NCBI GenBank assembly: GCA_907165135.1
Contig: OU015570.1
Span: forward strand, 1,240,001 to 1,304,000
DNA from: Oikopleura dioica
Taxonomy: Eukaryota; Chordata; Appendicularia; Copelata; Oikopleuridae
DNA: 64,000 nucleotides
Direction of reading: 5' to 3'
Shown here: positions 10,738 through 22,300 of the stretch, piece after piece
How the letters are laid out: every line of letters begins with the position of its first letter
Numbering within the stretch: the first letter of the stretch is position 1
Program-made: the position numbers and the translations under genes
The notes under the pieces: model-generated
What the model was told of the DNA's origin: nothing
The model's input: only the letters and a program-made list of their open reading frames with translations
The model's database searches: none

Positions 10738-11573
10738 GGGTGTCCCCAACGATCGAGGCCGAGACTGTCTAATTCGGTGACTCAAATTTTTCTTTTTATT
10801 TAGGAAATTCCGATTCCGAACCTTTTTCAGATCTTCAATATCTTATCTACTTCTCGAGATATGGCTTTTTCTATGAGCACGCTAATGCATTAGCCTTCGA
10901 TAGAAATGCACTGTGAAAATGGCTATTTTGAAATTCTGAATTAAGTGTAGCAAATAATATATACCCTGAAAGCTTGAAAAATTTCCTTTCTGCTGATACC
11001 ATTTTCAAAAAGATCCGATGAATTTTACTTATTGTAAGAGCGCGTGAAAACTCAAAAACACCTGCTCTTTGGCGCCGGAAAAGGGGATTAACCTACTTAT
11101 CGGTGCACAATCTGAGCTCATGGGAGACTTGTTGAAGGATCGAACTATGTTCAAACTGAAATTTGAAAAAAAATCAAGCGATTAGAGCCCTAAAATTTGG
11201 TTTAAATTTTGTTAAAATCATCATTATATATATTGTATATTTATATATGCATTTGATATAATTATAAAAAATCTGTCAAGATTAATGCAGAGAAAAGTGT
11301 TTAAGGAACATTATTCTTTTCGAAATTTGAAATTTGAACGAGTACATTTCGAGAAAAACGATCTCAAAGTTCACCGAGATTACAGAAATCGAACTTCTTT
11401 GAAGCGGCGGTAGGGGATTAACGGATCAAAATCTACAAAATCGGTCAAGATTAATGCAGAAAGAAGGGTCCAAATAATAATATTCAAATAGTTTTTTCAT
11501 GTAGAAACTATCCGATAAGTAGAATTATTAACTCAAAGTTGATCCTGTTTCAAAAAAATCGTTGGGGACACCC
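10738..11573. mobile_element. TTAA-flanked TIR element, 836 bp
   Basis: The ends are GGGTGTCCCCAACGAT and ATCGTTGGGGACACCC, flanked on both sides by TTAA (10734-10737 and 11574-11577). There is no internal ORF. It appears inserted within or just beside a host gene whose last exons follow at 11580-11836. Confidence 0.75.
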
Positions 11574-11579
11574 TTAAGT

Positions 11580-11836
11580 GTACTCTTCCTCGGAGCGAAC
11601 CTCTTGGTAGCTCCGACAAACAAGTCGAAAAGGCGATCTCGAGAGAACAATTTGGTATAGAGATCCCGGTAAAAATATATTAAGAAGAAAATTTCATAGT
11701 TGAAGACGATGACATCGAGGGAGAGGATGAAGAAAAAAATTTCTCTGAATCAGAAAGCGAAGCTGATTATGTCATTACAGATGACCGAAATGCGCTTGAT
11801 ATGCCGATAATAATTCGTCCAAATGCCAATTACTGA
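11580..11836 (+). CDS. 3' exons of an acidic protein gene (partial)
   Basis: Two exons joined by a 45-nt GT-AG intron (11655-11699) keep one frame. The first ends SDKQVEKAISREQF; the second continues VEDDDIEGEDEEKNF, then SESESEADYVI, and ends RPNANY at TGA 11834-11836. AATAAA-like sequence follows near 11853. I do not recognise the family. A second frame is also open across this exon, but the acidic, Ser/Glu-rich one looks like real protein. The 5' part is unclear and may be separated by the transposon at 10738-11573. Confidence 0.4.
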
Positions 11837-11839
11837 AAA

Positions 11840-12440
11840 TTGTTTCAATTGTTTAATAAATTTTGTAATAATTTTGTTTTGATGGTTTAGGATGGCTCAG
11901 GTTTGGCTCATCATAGCCATCCATTCGCCAAAAGTTATCCTGGTAACAAGAGGGCCGTTTATGCAACATAAGTAGGCCTCGGACGTAAAAACAGAACAAC
12001 AGATCATCGTACACGGACAAAATAAGGCTCATTTATAATATGTTGAAAAAACTTTCTATTTAGGAAATTAAAAAACTGGACCCTCCCTCCGTGTTTCGAG
12101 GTACAGTGTGAAGCACTTTTTAGGCCGATATTTAGATGACAGCGAATTTCAAAAGTGCCCTTAAAATGGATATTTTTTGTCCCGAGTCGGATGACAAGAA
12201 ATTTTTCCCTTTTTTGGACAAAAAATAAAAAGAAGAGAATGTCTATTTTACCTTTCATTGTAACCTCCGCAGACCATTATCCTCCCATTAATAGATGCAC
12301 CCGTGAAATTCGATCGGCGTGTGTTCATTTTAGGACCTTCGTTCCAAGCATGTCCACTCGTTTTGGATTACAAGAAAAATCTATTTTCTATCAAAAAGAC
12401 GGCTTATTATGATGAAACATAATCAAGGAAAAATAGGGGT
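11840..12440. other. intergenic, nothing clear
   Basis: Downstream flank of the acidic gene. Opposed short frames at 12004-12258 and 12155-12412 have no motif. Confidence 0.35.
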
Positions 12441-12443
12441 CGG

Positions 12444-13031
12444 GGACTCGCAGTACCAAAGCGTTTTGGAAGGAAATATACAATTAGCATGGGTCTCAGA
12501 CCCAGGATTCATTTCAAAAGTGACGCCTGGGTCTCAGACCCAGGATACCCCCTCAGAAGTGACGCCTGGGTCTAATACCCAGGATTCATCTTAAAATTGA
12601 CAAATTTGGCAGACTTCGTCGATTGATTCTCTGTAAATTAAAAAATCTGAGTGCCCTTCACCACGGGGCTCCGCCCCTTAGGTCCTAAAATGCCGGGGTC
12701 TAGTCTAGGGTTACTTAGGGTTACCTACGGTAACCCTAACTAACCCTAGCCTATCCCCCTCGGGTGAGTTTGTTCTGTCATTTTTGTAGGTGCCCCTAAC
12801 ACTAACCTTAATTATAGTAATAACTAGGCACGTTATCAATTATTTATGGCAGGAAATGGTTTTTTCTTCTTATAAATCTCGTCTCCTGATTTTCGGACCC
12901 AGGCGTCACTTCTGAGGGGGTATCCTCGGTCTGAGACCCAGGCGTCACTTTTGAAATGAATCCTGGGTCTGAGACCCAGGCTAATTGCATCCTTCCTTAT
13001 GGAACTGCCAATTCAATTTCCGTACTGCGAG
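12444..13031. mobile_element. palindrome-cluster element 1 with telomere-like centre
   Basis: The outer ends ACTCGCAGTAC / GTACTGCGAGT are inverted. Inside each end are 2-3 copies of the near-palindrome CCTGGGTCTGAGACCCAGG, separated by GATTCATTTCAAAAGTGACG-type spacers, in inverted order on the two sides. The centre holds GGGGCTCCGCCCC and a block of TTAGGG/CCCTAA-like repeats (12700-12755). No ORF. The right-hand flank CAGGCTAATTGCATCCTTCC is matched at the palindrome array near 51540, which has a different palindrome. Confidence 0.6.
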
Positions 13032-13320
13032 TAACAATTTCGGATTTTCGAGTGATATTTTAACATAATATAACAGTCGGAACAAAAGTAGACGGGTAAA
13101 TAGAAGTGAATCCTGTAATTATAATTACCAGAGCTTAATAATTCCGCATATCCAGACAAAAAATAAATTGATTGGTTAGTTATCTATATTCAGTTTTTCC
13201 TCTTTTGAGGTCATTTTTTGTCCAAACTTCTCGTTAAAATGTCCACAATAGTGAGTAAATGCTCCCGAAATAATTTAAAAATTGGAAAATTGCATATTTT
13301 TTCTTCAAAAACCTATAGTG

Positions 13321-13398
13321 GTGTTAAGGTTAGAAAATGAAATCGGCGCGGCGCGCCTCGCTCGCCCAGCGCCCCGCCGTGCCCTTCTTTTCAGTATG
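13321..13398 (+). repeat. GC-rich dispersed repeat
   Basis: Contains GGCGCGGCGCGCCTCGCTCG then CCCCGCCGTGCCCT. An inverted copy lies at 40945-41022 with the same flanks (AGAAAATGAAAT...), so about 75 bp is shared. Confidence 0.7.
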
Positions 13399-14008
13399 TC
13401 GTAATATTCGAACGGATAAAGCTTTTTCCAAAATTTCTTCGGAATTAACATGATCAAAGCCTTAACTTGTCACAGATTAAAAATAAGCAGAATCGCGAAA
13501 GAAAATGTTGGAGAAAATGACATGAGTTGGTTAAACTTTATCTCCTCTCGCAATTATTATCCGTTGTTTTTTTACAAATTCAGATAGATCTGTAGTGCTT
13601 CGTTAGAACAAAAATTTCGAAGTCTCAGATTTAATTTTAAAGCTTTCTTAAATTTTATATGAGCTTTTGAAATGAGAGCTGCACCGTCGTGAGGAGCGCA
13701 CTGTGAGAGAAAAAGCGGCGCGGCCTGAGAGCACTCGTTTCGAGACGTCGTTTGGAGATCCAGAAAGCTTCAAAATAAAATCTGTGACTACGAAATTTTA
13801 GGTCTAACGGAGCACTATAGATAAATCTGAAATTGAAAAAATTGAATAAGGATTGCGAGAAGAGATAGAGTTTGACCAACTCATGTCATTTTCTCCAACA
13901 TTTTCTTTTGCGATTCTGCTTATTTTTGATCTGTAACAAGTTAAGGCTCTGATTATATTAGTTCCGAAGAAATTTTGGAAAAAGCTTTATCCGTTCGAAT
14001 ACCGATGA
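13397..14008. mobile_element. foldback element, ~160-bp arms
   Basis: 13397-13560 and 13850-14008 are inverted copies (for example TCGAACGGATAAAGCTTTTT and its complement; GAAAATGACATGAGTTGG and its complement) with a few changes. The roughly 290-bp centre has no gene. Target duplications were not found. Confidence 0.75.
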
Positions 14009-14392
14009 AAATAGGGGGTTGCCCTGGAAAGAAGCCCGAATAAGCGACACCATGCGGGCGTGTTTCGATTTTTCATTAAGCGGAGGACCACGCGGAGCCT
14101 CCGCGGCGGAGGAACCCGCCAGCTGGAAGAATTCCCTTTTACGAAAAGAAAATCCTCTCACTGAAGTCTCCCATTTTTTTATTTCTTTTTCACGTAAGCG
14201 ACGGGGAACAAAAAAATTCATATAGATTCGTTATAAATTTTTTGAAAAAATCGAAAATTTTCATTTTCTTTGAAAGGCTTTCTAAAAAGATAAAAATAAT
14301 TTTAAAAACAGAAAGAACTGATTATAATTGGTCTTGACCATAGAAAAAGCCTTAGTCAGGCACCTGAGATAATTCGACGACTGTAAACTTAA

Positions 14393-14844
14393 CCCGATAG
14401 CGAGAGTTTGAAATTATTCGATAACGAGAGCGGGAGCACTTAGTGCACCCGGGCCATCTAGAACAATTTTTATCAAAAAAAGGACAAAAATGCTTGTTTT
14501 CCTGGTCTGTAAGACTGGGTTTTCGTCGGAATTTTGAAAAATGCGTGGTCTAGAACTCCTGAGAACTCTTTTTCGTGAGGAAAAACCCGAATAGAACGCG
14601 CGTTCTCTTGATGACCGTTACGTAATATCGAGTTCTCGAGACGAATTTCCGATAATTTGCTCCTTTTTTGTAAATAAAAGGGATTAAATAGAAAGTATGA
14701 AAATTTCTTGAAGTCAAACTAAGTGCGGAAAAGCTGCTAGAATCTAAGTTTTTTCGAATTTTTGGATTATCTTCAAAATAGAAGAAATTCATAATGCAAC
14801 AACTAGCTCTGGGAGCACTTAGTGCTCCCGCTCTCGTTATCGGG
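14393..14844. mobile_element. TTAA-flanked MITE with palindromic ends
   Basis: Starts CCCGATAGCGAGAG and ends CTCTCGTTATCGGG, with TTAA at 14389-14392 and 14845-14848. Ends beginning CCC and the TTAA target are piggyBac-like. Next to each end is the palindrome GGGAGCACTTAGTGCTCCC (slightly changed on the left), so it also fits the palindrome-cluster plan. No ORF of note. Confidence 0.75.
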
Positions 14845-14908
14845 TTAACAAAAAAAAATATACCATAATATAATTAAAAATCGGGACAATATAAATTTTT
14901 ACATCAGA

Positions 14909-14985
14909 TGGAGGTGGGATTGGGGACGAAATTGAGAATGATCAACTCAGTGTTTTCCCAGCCTTTGTCAAGCCCCTTAAATTTT
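14909..14985 (+). repeat. dispersed TTGGGGAC repeat, copy
   Basis: GGAGGTGGGATTGGGGACGA, then TGAGAATGATCAACTCAGTG, then TTTGTCAAGCCCCTTAAATT. Same family as at 7345-7445. Confidence 0.7.
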
Positions 14986-15110
14986 AATCGCTTCTCTGCC
15001 ATCAAAATTAAAAAAAAATTTATATTCGATGAATGAAAATCTTGGCCAAATCCTGACCCCCATGTTCCTTACGTTTCTATAATATAGGAGTTTATTGCAG
15101 TTTGCTGAAC

Positions 15111-15133
15111 GTTTTCGGTCGGACGACCATCAG
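15111..15133 (-). ncRNA. degenerate hammerhead-like core near PLE 3' end
   Basis: Minus strand CTGATGGTCGTCCGACCGAAA: CTGATG, stem GGTC/GACC, then GAAA. The A expected after CTGATG is missing, so it is probably inactive. The tail GCAATAAACTCCTA is shared with 40445-40480 beside another PLE fragment of the same orientation. Confidence 0.35.
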
Positions 15134-15382
15134 AGCTTGTTCCTTGATAAACTTGAAAAATCTTAAACGAAAGCGTACCTTTTTTCGTAAGACTGCAGAA
15201 CTGATTTAAAAACAAAAATAACTTTGTCCCAGAGTAATATTCTAGAAAATATGGTGGTAACTTTTTAAGGTAATCGATATTTTATCAGAGGCTCCTTACT
15301 AGGCTCGAAAATGCCTCTGATCGGTAAAACAATTAATAATACTTAATTCTTAACATTAAGCAGTCCTTTCAGGACTGAGAAT

Positions 15383-16929
15383 TCAAAGTAAGATTATATA
15401 AACTTGTTGATGTTGAATTTGCTTGTTCAACGGAGGATTATGAAGACGAATTTCTAAAGCTTCCATTTGTACTCTCTTTTTGTATGCTAGATTTCGGTGT
15501 AAAACTGAAAACATTTTACTGAGATAGTCAAATCTAGATTTAAAATTATTCTGCTCGTATTCATCATTGAATCGAGTTTGAAAAATTTCACAATTTTCAG
15601 TATGAGAGAAAATTGCTGTTTGTTTCGACCTTTGTTGATGGTCAATAATTCTAGATTTTAGGCATTCACTTTCACCGATGTAAACTGCGCCGCAGTGACA
15701 TTCAAATCGGTAAACAGCATTTACAGCCATATTATTATCAATCTTAGGCAACAGATTGGCAACAATTAAATTACGAATAGATACTGTCCTCAATGCCGTG
15801 TGCAGATTATAGGGAGGGAGAAAGGTTGAAATCGTTATTCGCATTTCACTGGTTATTTTACTGACTCGTTGAGAAGTGAATGGAATGCACATAGTAAAAT
15901 TTCTTTCAGGAAACTCGCTTTTTTCGAGTTTCCAATCTTTCTTCTCAATTTTACCTTCTTTAATCACTCTAGTTGTATCACGGATAATTTCTAAAGGGTG
16001 ACCTTGGGCATGATATTTCTCCTCAATTTTTTTTCGCTCTTCCTCCAGAGTTTTAGGATCCGAGTGTTTGAAAAGTGATCTTTTCAGTTAAGAAATCAAG
16101 ACCCCTTTTTTCATGGATGTCGGAGCAACATCAATTTCAAAATTCATTGGGATAGTGTGTTTTCTATTGTTTCGTATTGCAATCATTTTAATTTACAACA
16201 TTACATTAGTCTAAAAATTTAATACCCTGCGGGCATGATTTTTCAACGGTAACTTTAATTTGAGGATGAAGGTTTTGGATGATTGATATGATTGACCTGT
16301 TCAAATGAATTACGTTTGAAAAAAACAAAAGTATCGTCTTGAAATCGCCGGTATCCCAAAATTATTTTTTGATCAATTAATTTTTGATTTTTTTCTTTCT
16401 CCAAAATATAAAGAAAGAAATCAGCCAAAATAGGTGAGCTCGAGTCTCCCATAGCTAAACCACTAACTTGCTTATATGTTTTGTCAAAACATCTAAAGGA
16501 TGTCAATCTTTGTAAAACTGATTTAAGAACAGGCTTCAAAATTGTTTTTGGAATTGGTCGCAAAAGCTTATCATTAGAATCTCTAAATCAAGGCAAAATT
16601 TTGGTCGGTGAATTATCAATATAAATATACTTTATCAAAAATTCAATAAGATCGTCTGTACAAACATTCGGATAAAGCTTTGAGACATCAAATAAACAAT
16701 AATCAATTTCATTAAAATCAAATTTTTGTGATTGAATCCAACTCGAGAATTCTTGAGAGCTGCGGAGAGAAAATTTAGTGTTTATATTTTTTAATAATTT
16801 TGATAAAAAATTTCGGTGAAAATTTTCTGTGATCGAGTTTCGAGCACTTATGATAGGCCCCATGTTTTTTTCTTCGTCGAAAGAAGATTTATGAACTTTT
16901 GCCAAGCCATACGCTACTTTAATATTCAT
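15383..16929 (-). mobile_element. Penelope-like element, 5'-truncated and broken
   Basis: Three minus-strand frames make one PLE. 16588-16929 has the RT start (PIISARNSITENFH, then DYCLFDVSKLYPNV). 16255-16563 has the conserved GLAMGDSSSPILADFF and FQDDTFVFF boxes. 15383-15967 has GIY-YIG (AVYRFECHC, then YIGES, then IIDHQQR). Stops and frameshifts lie between them, and 15968-16254 is decayed. It differs in sequence from the PLE at 1743-3631 and is closer in its 3' tail to the fragment at 39430-40445. Confidence 0.8.
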
Positions 16930-17213
16930 TATTGGTAGGGATTCTCACGGAGATTCAAAGTTGGGTCTTTTTTCTTGAAAATAAGCTCTTTATATCAGAT
17001 TTTGACGCTGATTCTGAATCCGCAATAAAAATCAAGATTGGAGCAACGCGTGGTGGTGCAAGCGTGGAGGCGCGCGCGCCTCAGGAGCGCTTGGAGTAAA
17101 TCATTTAAATCAATGCTTTTTGATGAAATTTTATATCCCTAGGTTTTTTTATATGCTGATTAATTATTTATTACTTATTTTATCCGTTCAAACAGTAAAA
17201 AACAGTGAATAAA

Positions 17214-17372
17214 TTAATTTGTTGAAAGCTTCTTTTTTGAAAGACGAGTCGGGCGAGCTGGAGTAGAGATCTCCAATTTCGGCTTCTTTGCTTTTCCTTC
17301 TTCTTTGATTTTCTTGCGTTCAGCCTTGATCTTCTTCACTTCTTCTCTTTTCCTTTTGATGTCTTCTCGCTT
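17214..17372 (-). CDS. lysine-rich C-terminal exon
   Basis: A 52-residue exon after a possible AG acceptor (TTCGTAAG): KREDIKRKREEVKKIKAERK at the start and TPARPTRLSKKKLSTN at the end, TAA at 17214-17216. Highly basic, helical, likely nuclear or RNA-associated. I do not recognise the gene. Upstream exons would lie above 17400 but none could be fixed. Low complexity keeps confidence modest. Confidence 0.35.
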   Translation of the reverse strand, partial: KREDIKRKREEVKKIKAERKKIKEEGKAKKPKLEISTPARPTRLSKKKLSTN

Positions 17373-17399
17373 CTTACGAAATTGTTGATCATTTCATTC

Positions 17400-19100
17400 A
17401 GTATTGACTAAAGTCCTTTTCGACAGAGGAAAAGAGAGATTTCTTACTGTAACTCTTACACTTTTCTAGCGTAAAAACGACCTCGTTGTCTTAGACTTGA
17501 CCCCTCTCATTTTGTTTTCATAGAAAGTTGCCCCTAGCTGCCCGTATTCTTGGATTGTTGTTCCACAATTGGGAACGAAATGGTAGTCGTAGCAACAAAA
17601 TGATGATACAGATATATAGGAAACGGTCTGGGCACACGAGCGCCCAGTAGTAGACTAGTACAGTCACTCGCACCAAAAAATTGATAAAGAGAGAAAATGT
17701 TTTTTTCTGTTGAAATATTTCAAAGTATGTTTAGGAAAGAGTAAAGCCCTGGGGTCGATTTTGACCTGCTTCGAGGGGAGTGCTTATTTTTAATTTTATT
17801 TGAGAAAGGAATTTGTTATCTACGAGACAAGATAAACAAGAATGGCAGCTCGTCAGGAATTTATCTGTTTCTGTGACGGGTTTTATCATCCCCAGTTTGT
17901 CTCAACAGCGTCTCCAAGAGAGGATAAAAATGAAACTAGTAACATACTCAGCTCAGAAATGACTGTAGCGGCTAGAGAAAAAGAGAGATTTTTGAGTTTT
18001 TGAAACGGTTCTGAGCAAGTTTTGTCTTTGCCCGAGGCGAGTAGTGAATATAATTGGGATATTTTACTCGTTTTTTGTGCCGAAAAATCGTGTCAAAAGG
18101 CAAATGCACCTGAACGCCCGTAAATTTAGAACCACCCCGGAAAAGCATGCCATTTTCTATTCTAGCGCTGAATTAGTTTATGACCAATTTCTTACAGCAT
18201 TTCTTCGTGCTCGCATTTCCGGAATCCTGGCTGCTGCATAGCTAGCGGAAGCGCCAGCCGCTCGTTAGCTGCAATTTTCTAGCCCTCTCGCAGGGCAATA
18301 AATTTTTCCAGCCCGCGGATGTCCAGCCCGGCTACCGGCAGTCAGATTTGAGTAAATCAAATACTTTCTTAAAAATTAATTTTTATGAAAAATAGAGCTT
18401 CAAAATTTTGAAAGAGAGAATCGGCTTTAGAATTTTGAAATCAAGGAAGAAAATTAGTTTTTTAAAAGATCCAAATCTTCACCTTGACGGTGCAATTTGC
18501 CATCTTTATAAATTCAAGAATAGAAGGTAATGGAATTCTCCAGTAATTTGTGTTTTCACCGCGAGAGACAAAGGAGAGGGTCTAGCGTTTTTGCTAGGGG
18601 CTAAATTATGCAAAAACTCAATGACCCCGCTGGGCACTCGCCTTGATGCATATATTGAGGAAATCTGGCCCGCGGTCTGGCCCTTATTTTCCCACAGAGA
18701 ATTCCAAACTGGCGTGTTTGATTTTCCAATTTTTGATTTATTCAAAGTTCATTTCGCTTCAGAGATTTTCAGATAAAAAGAAAACCCAAGTCCAATAATA
18801 ATTTTTTTTTCTACAGAGACATCGCTCAATAAGGCTTCCTTCTATCAAGCTCCTGATTGGTCAATCAAGAGCTCTTCCTTTTTATCCTTACCCTTAACCC
18901 TAACGGAGGGACCGATAGCGAAATCTGACTGTACATAAAACCGAGTTCAAGCACCCCCCTCTTCCATAAAAACCCCATTGTTTCTTTCACTTCCTATAGA
19001 AATTCAAATTTCAAGTTGTCACAATGTAACAAAGCCACAGTGTCGTATCTACTGCTAGTATTTGCACTCTACTCAAGTTATAGCCCCTCAGAAAAGAACG
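17400..19100. other. long stretch without recognised gene
   Basis: Short frames at 18044-18241 (plus) and 18506-18776 (both strands) carry no motif. CCCTTACCCTTAACCCTAAC near 18890 is telomere-like but only two to three units. Likely includes the 5' flank of the gene starting at 19379. Confidence 0.35.
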
Positions 19101-19378
19101 AATTCTGTTTGCTCGCTACTTTTGCTACAGTATATTTAAATATGCTCACTTTCACTGCTGGTGGATTTTTCTTCACCGGCAATTGTTGCTAAGGAACTGA
19201 AAACGGAATGTTTAGATTGTCAGTTTTGTAACTTTTTTCTCAAATCTCTTCGCTGTGGACAACGCCAGAATACACACACACACACACGCGCAGTCGATCA
19301 CACTACAGGCTACCTCAGAGGAGCTACAGTCAGCTTTCAGTACTTCTTCCCAGAGGATAGAAAAACAACACCTAGAAC

Positions 19379-22300
19379 ATGGGCTGCAACGGTTCTAAAA
19401 GCGCCGAGGTGACTGAAAACCAGAAGCCAGAGGAGCAACCAAAAGGTACTGTACTTCATTTACTGTAGTTACGGGTGATTTTGTTTATCGAGTTGTTTGA
19501 CAAGGGAGATTTTCTTCCGGGGGAGGTGTACGTGTTTCTCACAGTACCGTGGTTTACCATTTTAAGAGCGTTTTTTGGATGACAGGCCTCGCTCAAATCG
19601 CTCTTATATTGGAAATTTTTCAATCAAGGTAGGATGACAGTGGTGTGTTGTTCCCGGTGTCAACCTTGTGTTCTGCAATTACAATAAAAAAAGATCCGAT
19701 GTTTTCTTTACGATTTCATCGTCGATTATGATCATCTGAACATCAAGGAGGAAGATCTAGTGAACAAAGCGAACGAAATCTTCATGAATATGAATCCAGC
19801 AATCTTCAAGCGCTCTTGGATCAATACTGGGCTGATCAAGGAGGAAGAATTCGAAGGAGCTGTTAAAGATTTTGAGGACTTGGATGTTTTGGAAAGTTTG
19901 CTGGAGAAAGAAGACGAGGAAGAGCTGGTCGAGCATTTTCTGGCGCTTCAAATCGATAAAACACGAGCCGCGACCCCGATGGAGATTGAAGAGGAACCTC
20001 AAGTTCAAGAGATAGAGAGTGCCGACACTGCGAATGATTCGACTTCAAAATGGCCAGAAAAACAGTCGAAGATTTCAAAATTTTTAAATAAATGATTCAC
20101 TGTAAGTCTGAAAATTTTTTGATTATTAATAAAAATCTTCGAAAACACTCTTAAACTGGAATTTTGGCAGATGACAACATTTTCAAAATATACGCAAAAA
20201 CGCTCTTAAAGTGGGCGCTCTTAAAACGGAAAACCACGGTACATAAGTTGGATAACTAATTGCGTTTATCGTATTCGCGAGCGGGAATACAAATAGTGAG
20301 CGACGAACGTTGTTAAAAAGAGCAAGTTTTATTGTGGTGTCTCTGAGTAAAAAGTAGTGTTGTGTGTGTGTGAACTGTGTCAGTGAGAAATAAGATCGTT
20401 TATATATGGTTTTCATAAACCGTGGTGAGTGACTTTTTCGTGAGTCGTGAGTTGATCCTAGTCCGTGGTGAACTGTGCTTTCGCGGTTGGCGGCGGAGCG
20501 TTTGCGCGTGGTGAAATGCGCTTCGCGAGTCGTGAATAGCGCTTTGCGGGTCGTGAACTGCGCGCGGCGCGGCGCGGTGAACTCAAGTGGCGGATGACTA
20601 ATGAGAAACACTACATACCGTGGTTTACCATTTTAAGAGCGTTTTTTGGATGACAGGCCTCGCTCAAATCGCTCTTATATTGGAAATTTTTCAATCAAGG
20701 TAGGATGACAGTGGTGTGTTGTTCCCGGTGTCAACCTTGTGTTCTGCAATTACAATAAAAAAGATCCGATGTTTTCTTTACGATTTCATCGTCGATTATG
20801 ATCATCTGAACATCAAGGAGGAAGATCTAGTGAACAAAGCGAACGAAATCTTCATGAATATGAATCCAGCAATCTTCAAGCGCTCTTGGATCAATACTGG
20901 GCTGATCAAGGAGGAAGAATTCGAAGGAGCTGTTAAAGATTTTGAGGACTTGGATGTTTTGGAAAGTTTGCTGGAGAAAGAAGACGAGGAAGAGCTGGTC
21001 GAGCATTTTCTGGCGCTTCAAATCGATAAAACACGAGCCGCGACCCCGATGGAGATTGAAGAGGAACCTCAAGTTCAAGAGATAGAGAGTGCCGACACTG
21101 CGAATGATTCGACTTCAAAATGGCCAGAAAAACAGTCGAAGATTTCAAAATTTTTAAATAAATGATTCACTGTAAGTCTGAAAATTTTTTGATTATTAAT
21201 AAAAATCTTCGAAAACACTCTTAAACTGGAATTTTGGCAGATGACAACATTTTCAAAATATACGCAAAAACGCTCTTAAAGTGGGCGCTCTTAAAACGGA
21301 AAACCACGGTAATTCCTCCTCCATTTATTTTTAGATCGTTTGTCTTTCTGGCAGAGGAATGTCCTGTGTTTGTGAGTCCAAGATTTCATCAAGGATGTTT
21401 TGTCCATAAGCAGTAATTGTGGCGAAAGGATCGTTTTGGTTGACGGGAGAGTCAACGAGCGGCTGTTGAGCTGGGCCGACCGGAACATCATTTACTTCTT
21501 CGATGAACTGTATTTCTGAATAAGCCGAGGTGTTTGTTCGTGAGTCTCTCAACCCAAGGTGCTTCAGGTGTTCGTGAATTATGAAGGTGACCTCAGATTT
21601 CAGAATTCGTAGATCGGAAATTTCGATATTTTCAAGTCTTCTCCAAACAGACCTTTGTTTTGCCCATTTCCTTGCATATTCGGAGACAATTGAATTTCTT
21701 GTTTCCGGATTTGCTCCTTGGGCAGTAAGTATTAGGCATTTGCAGGAAAAGATAAGGAGACACTTCAGGTTACTGTCGATCGTGCTGAGATTGAGCGATT
21801 TTTGAGTCAAGATTTGGAACCAATTTGTCTTTTCCTTGATAGATACTTCGATTTCTTCGAGAAGCTCTCTGATTACTAGAGTTTTCTCACAGTCGATTTC
21901 TTCCACAATTGGTATTTTTATTCCCATGACAAAATTGAGCGCGAATTGTTGGTATCTTCGTTTTATGCAGCATCTCTGAAGGTGGAAAATATCTGTTTCA
22001 AGGTTAGTCGGCATTTCTCTTCTGCTTAGCAATTTACATGATAGAAACACTTTTTCTTTTAATTACTTCCGGACTTCTCTTTTGCCACTTGAAACACGGA
22101 TAAGTGTGATCGTAGGAACTGTGACTAGCGTGGTTGATCTGTTGAGCTTCTTGTCTCTTCTTGTAAAGTCATTTTTCGATTTGGCTTGTTTCAGTCGGTG
22201 CATTTCCATTTTCACGTTGGGGGAATGTGACAGGGATGTGACGACGGGTCCCTTTTGTCCTGGCGCGGGAGATTTCGAGTGTTGCAGCGCGCGGGGATGT

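Noticed and set aside
19270-19290. (CA)n microsatellite as a notable repeat
   Set aside because: Only about eight units, ordinary for animal DNA.
20183-20611. 142-residue minus frame in the gypsy LTR (and copy at 27783-28175)
   Set aside because: Frame lies wholly in the LTR and reflects its GTGGTGAA-type repeats; repeated exactly because both LTRs are the same.
21331-22050. Envelope gene of the gypsy element
   Set aside because: Position fits but no signal peptide, cleavage site or membrane anchor is visible; left as third ORF of unknown function.
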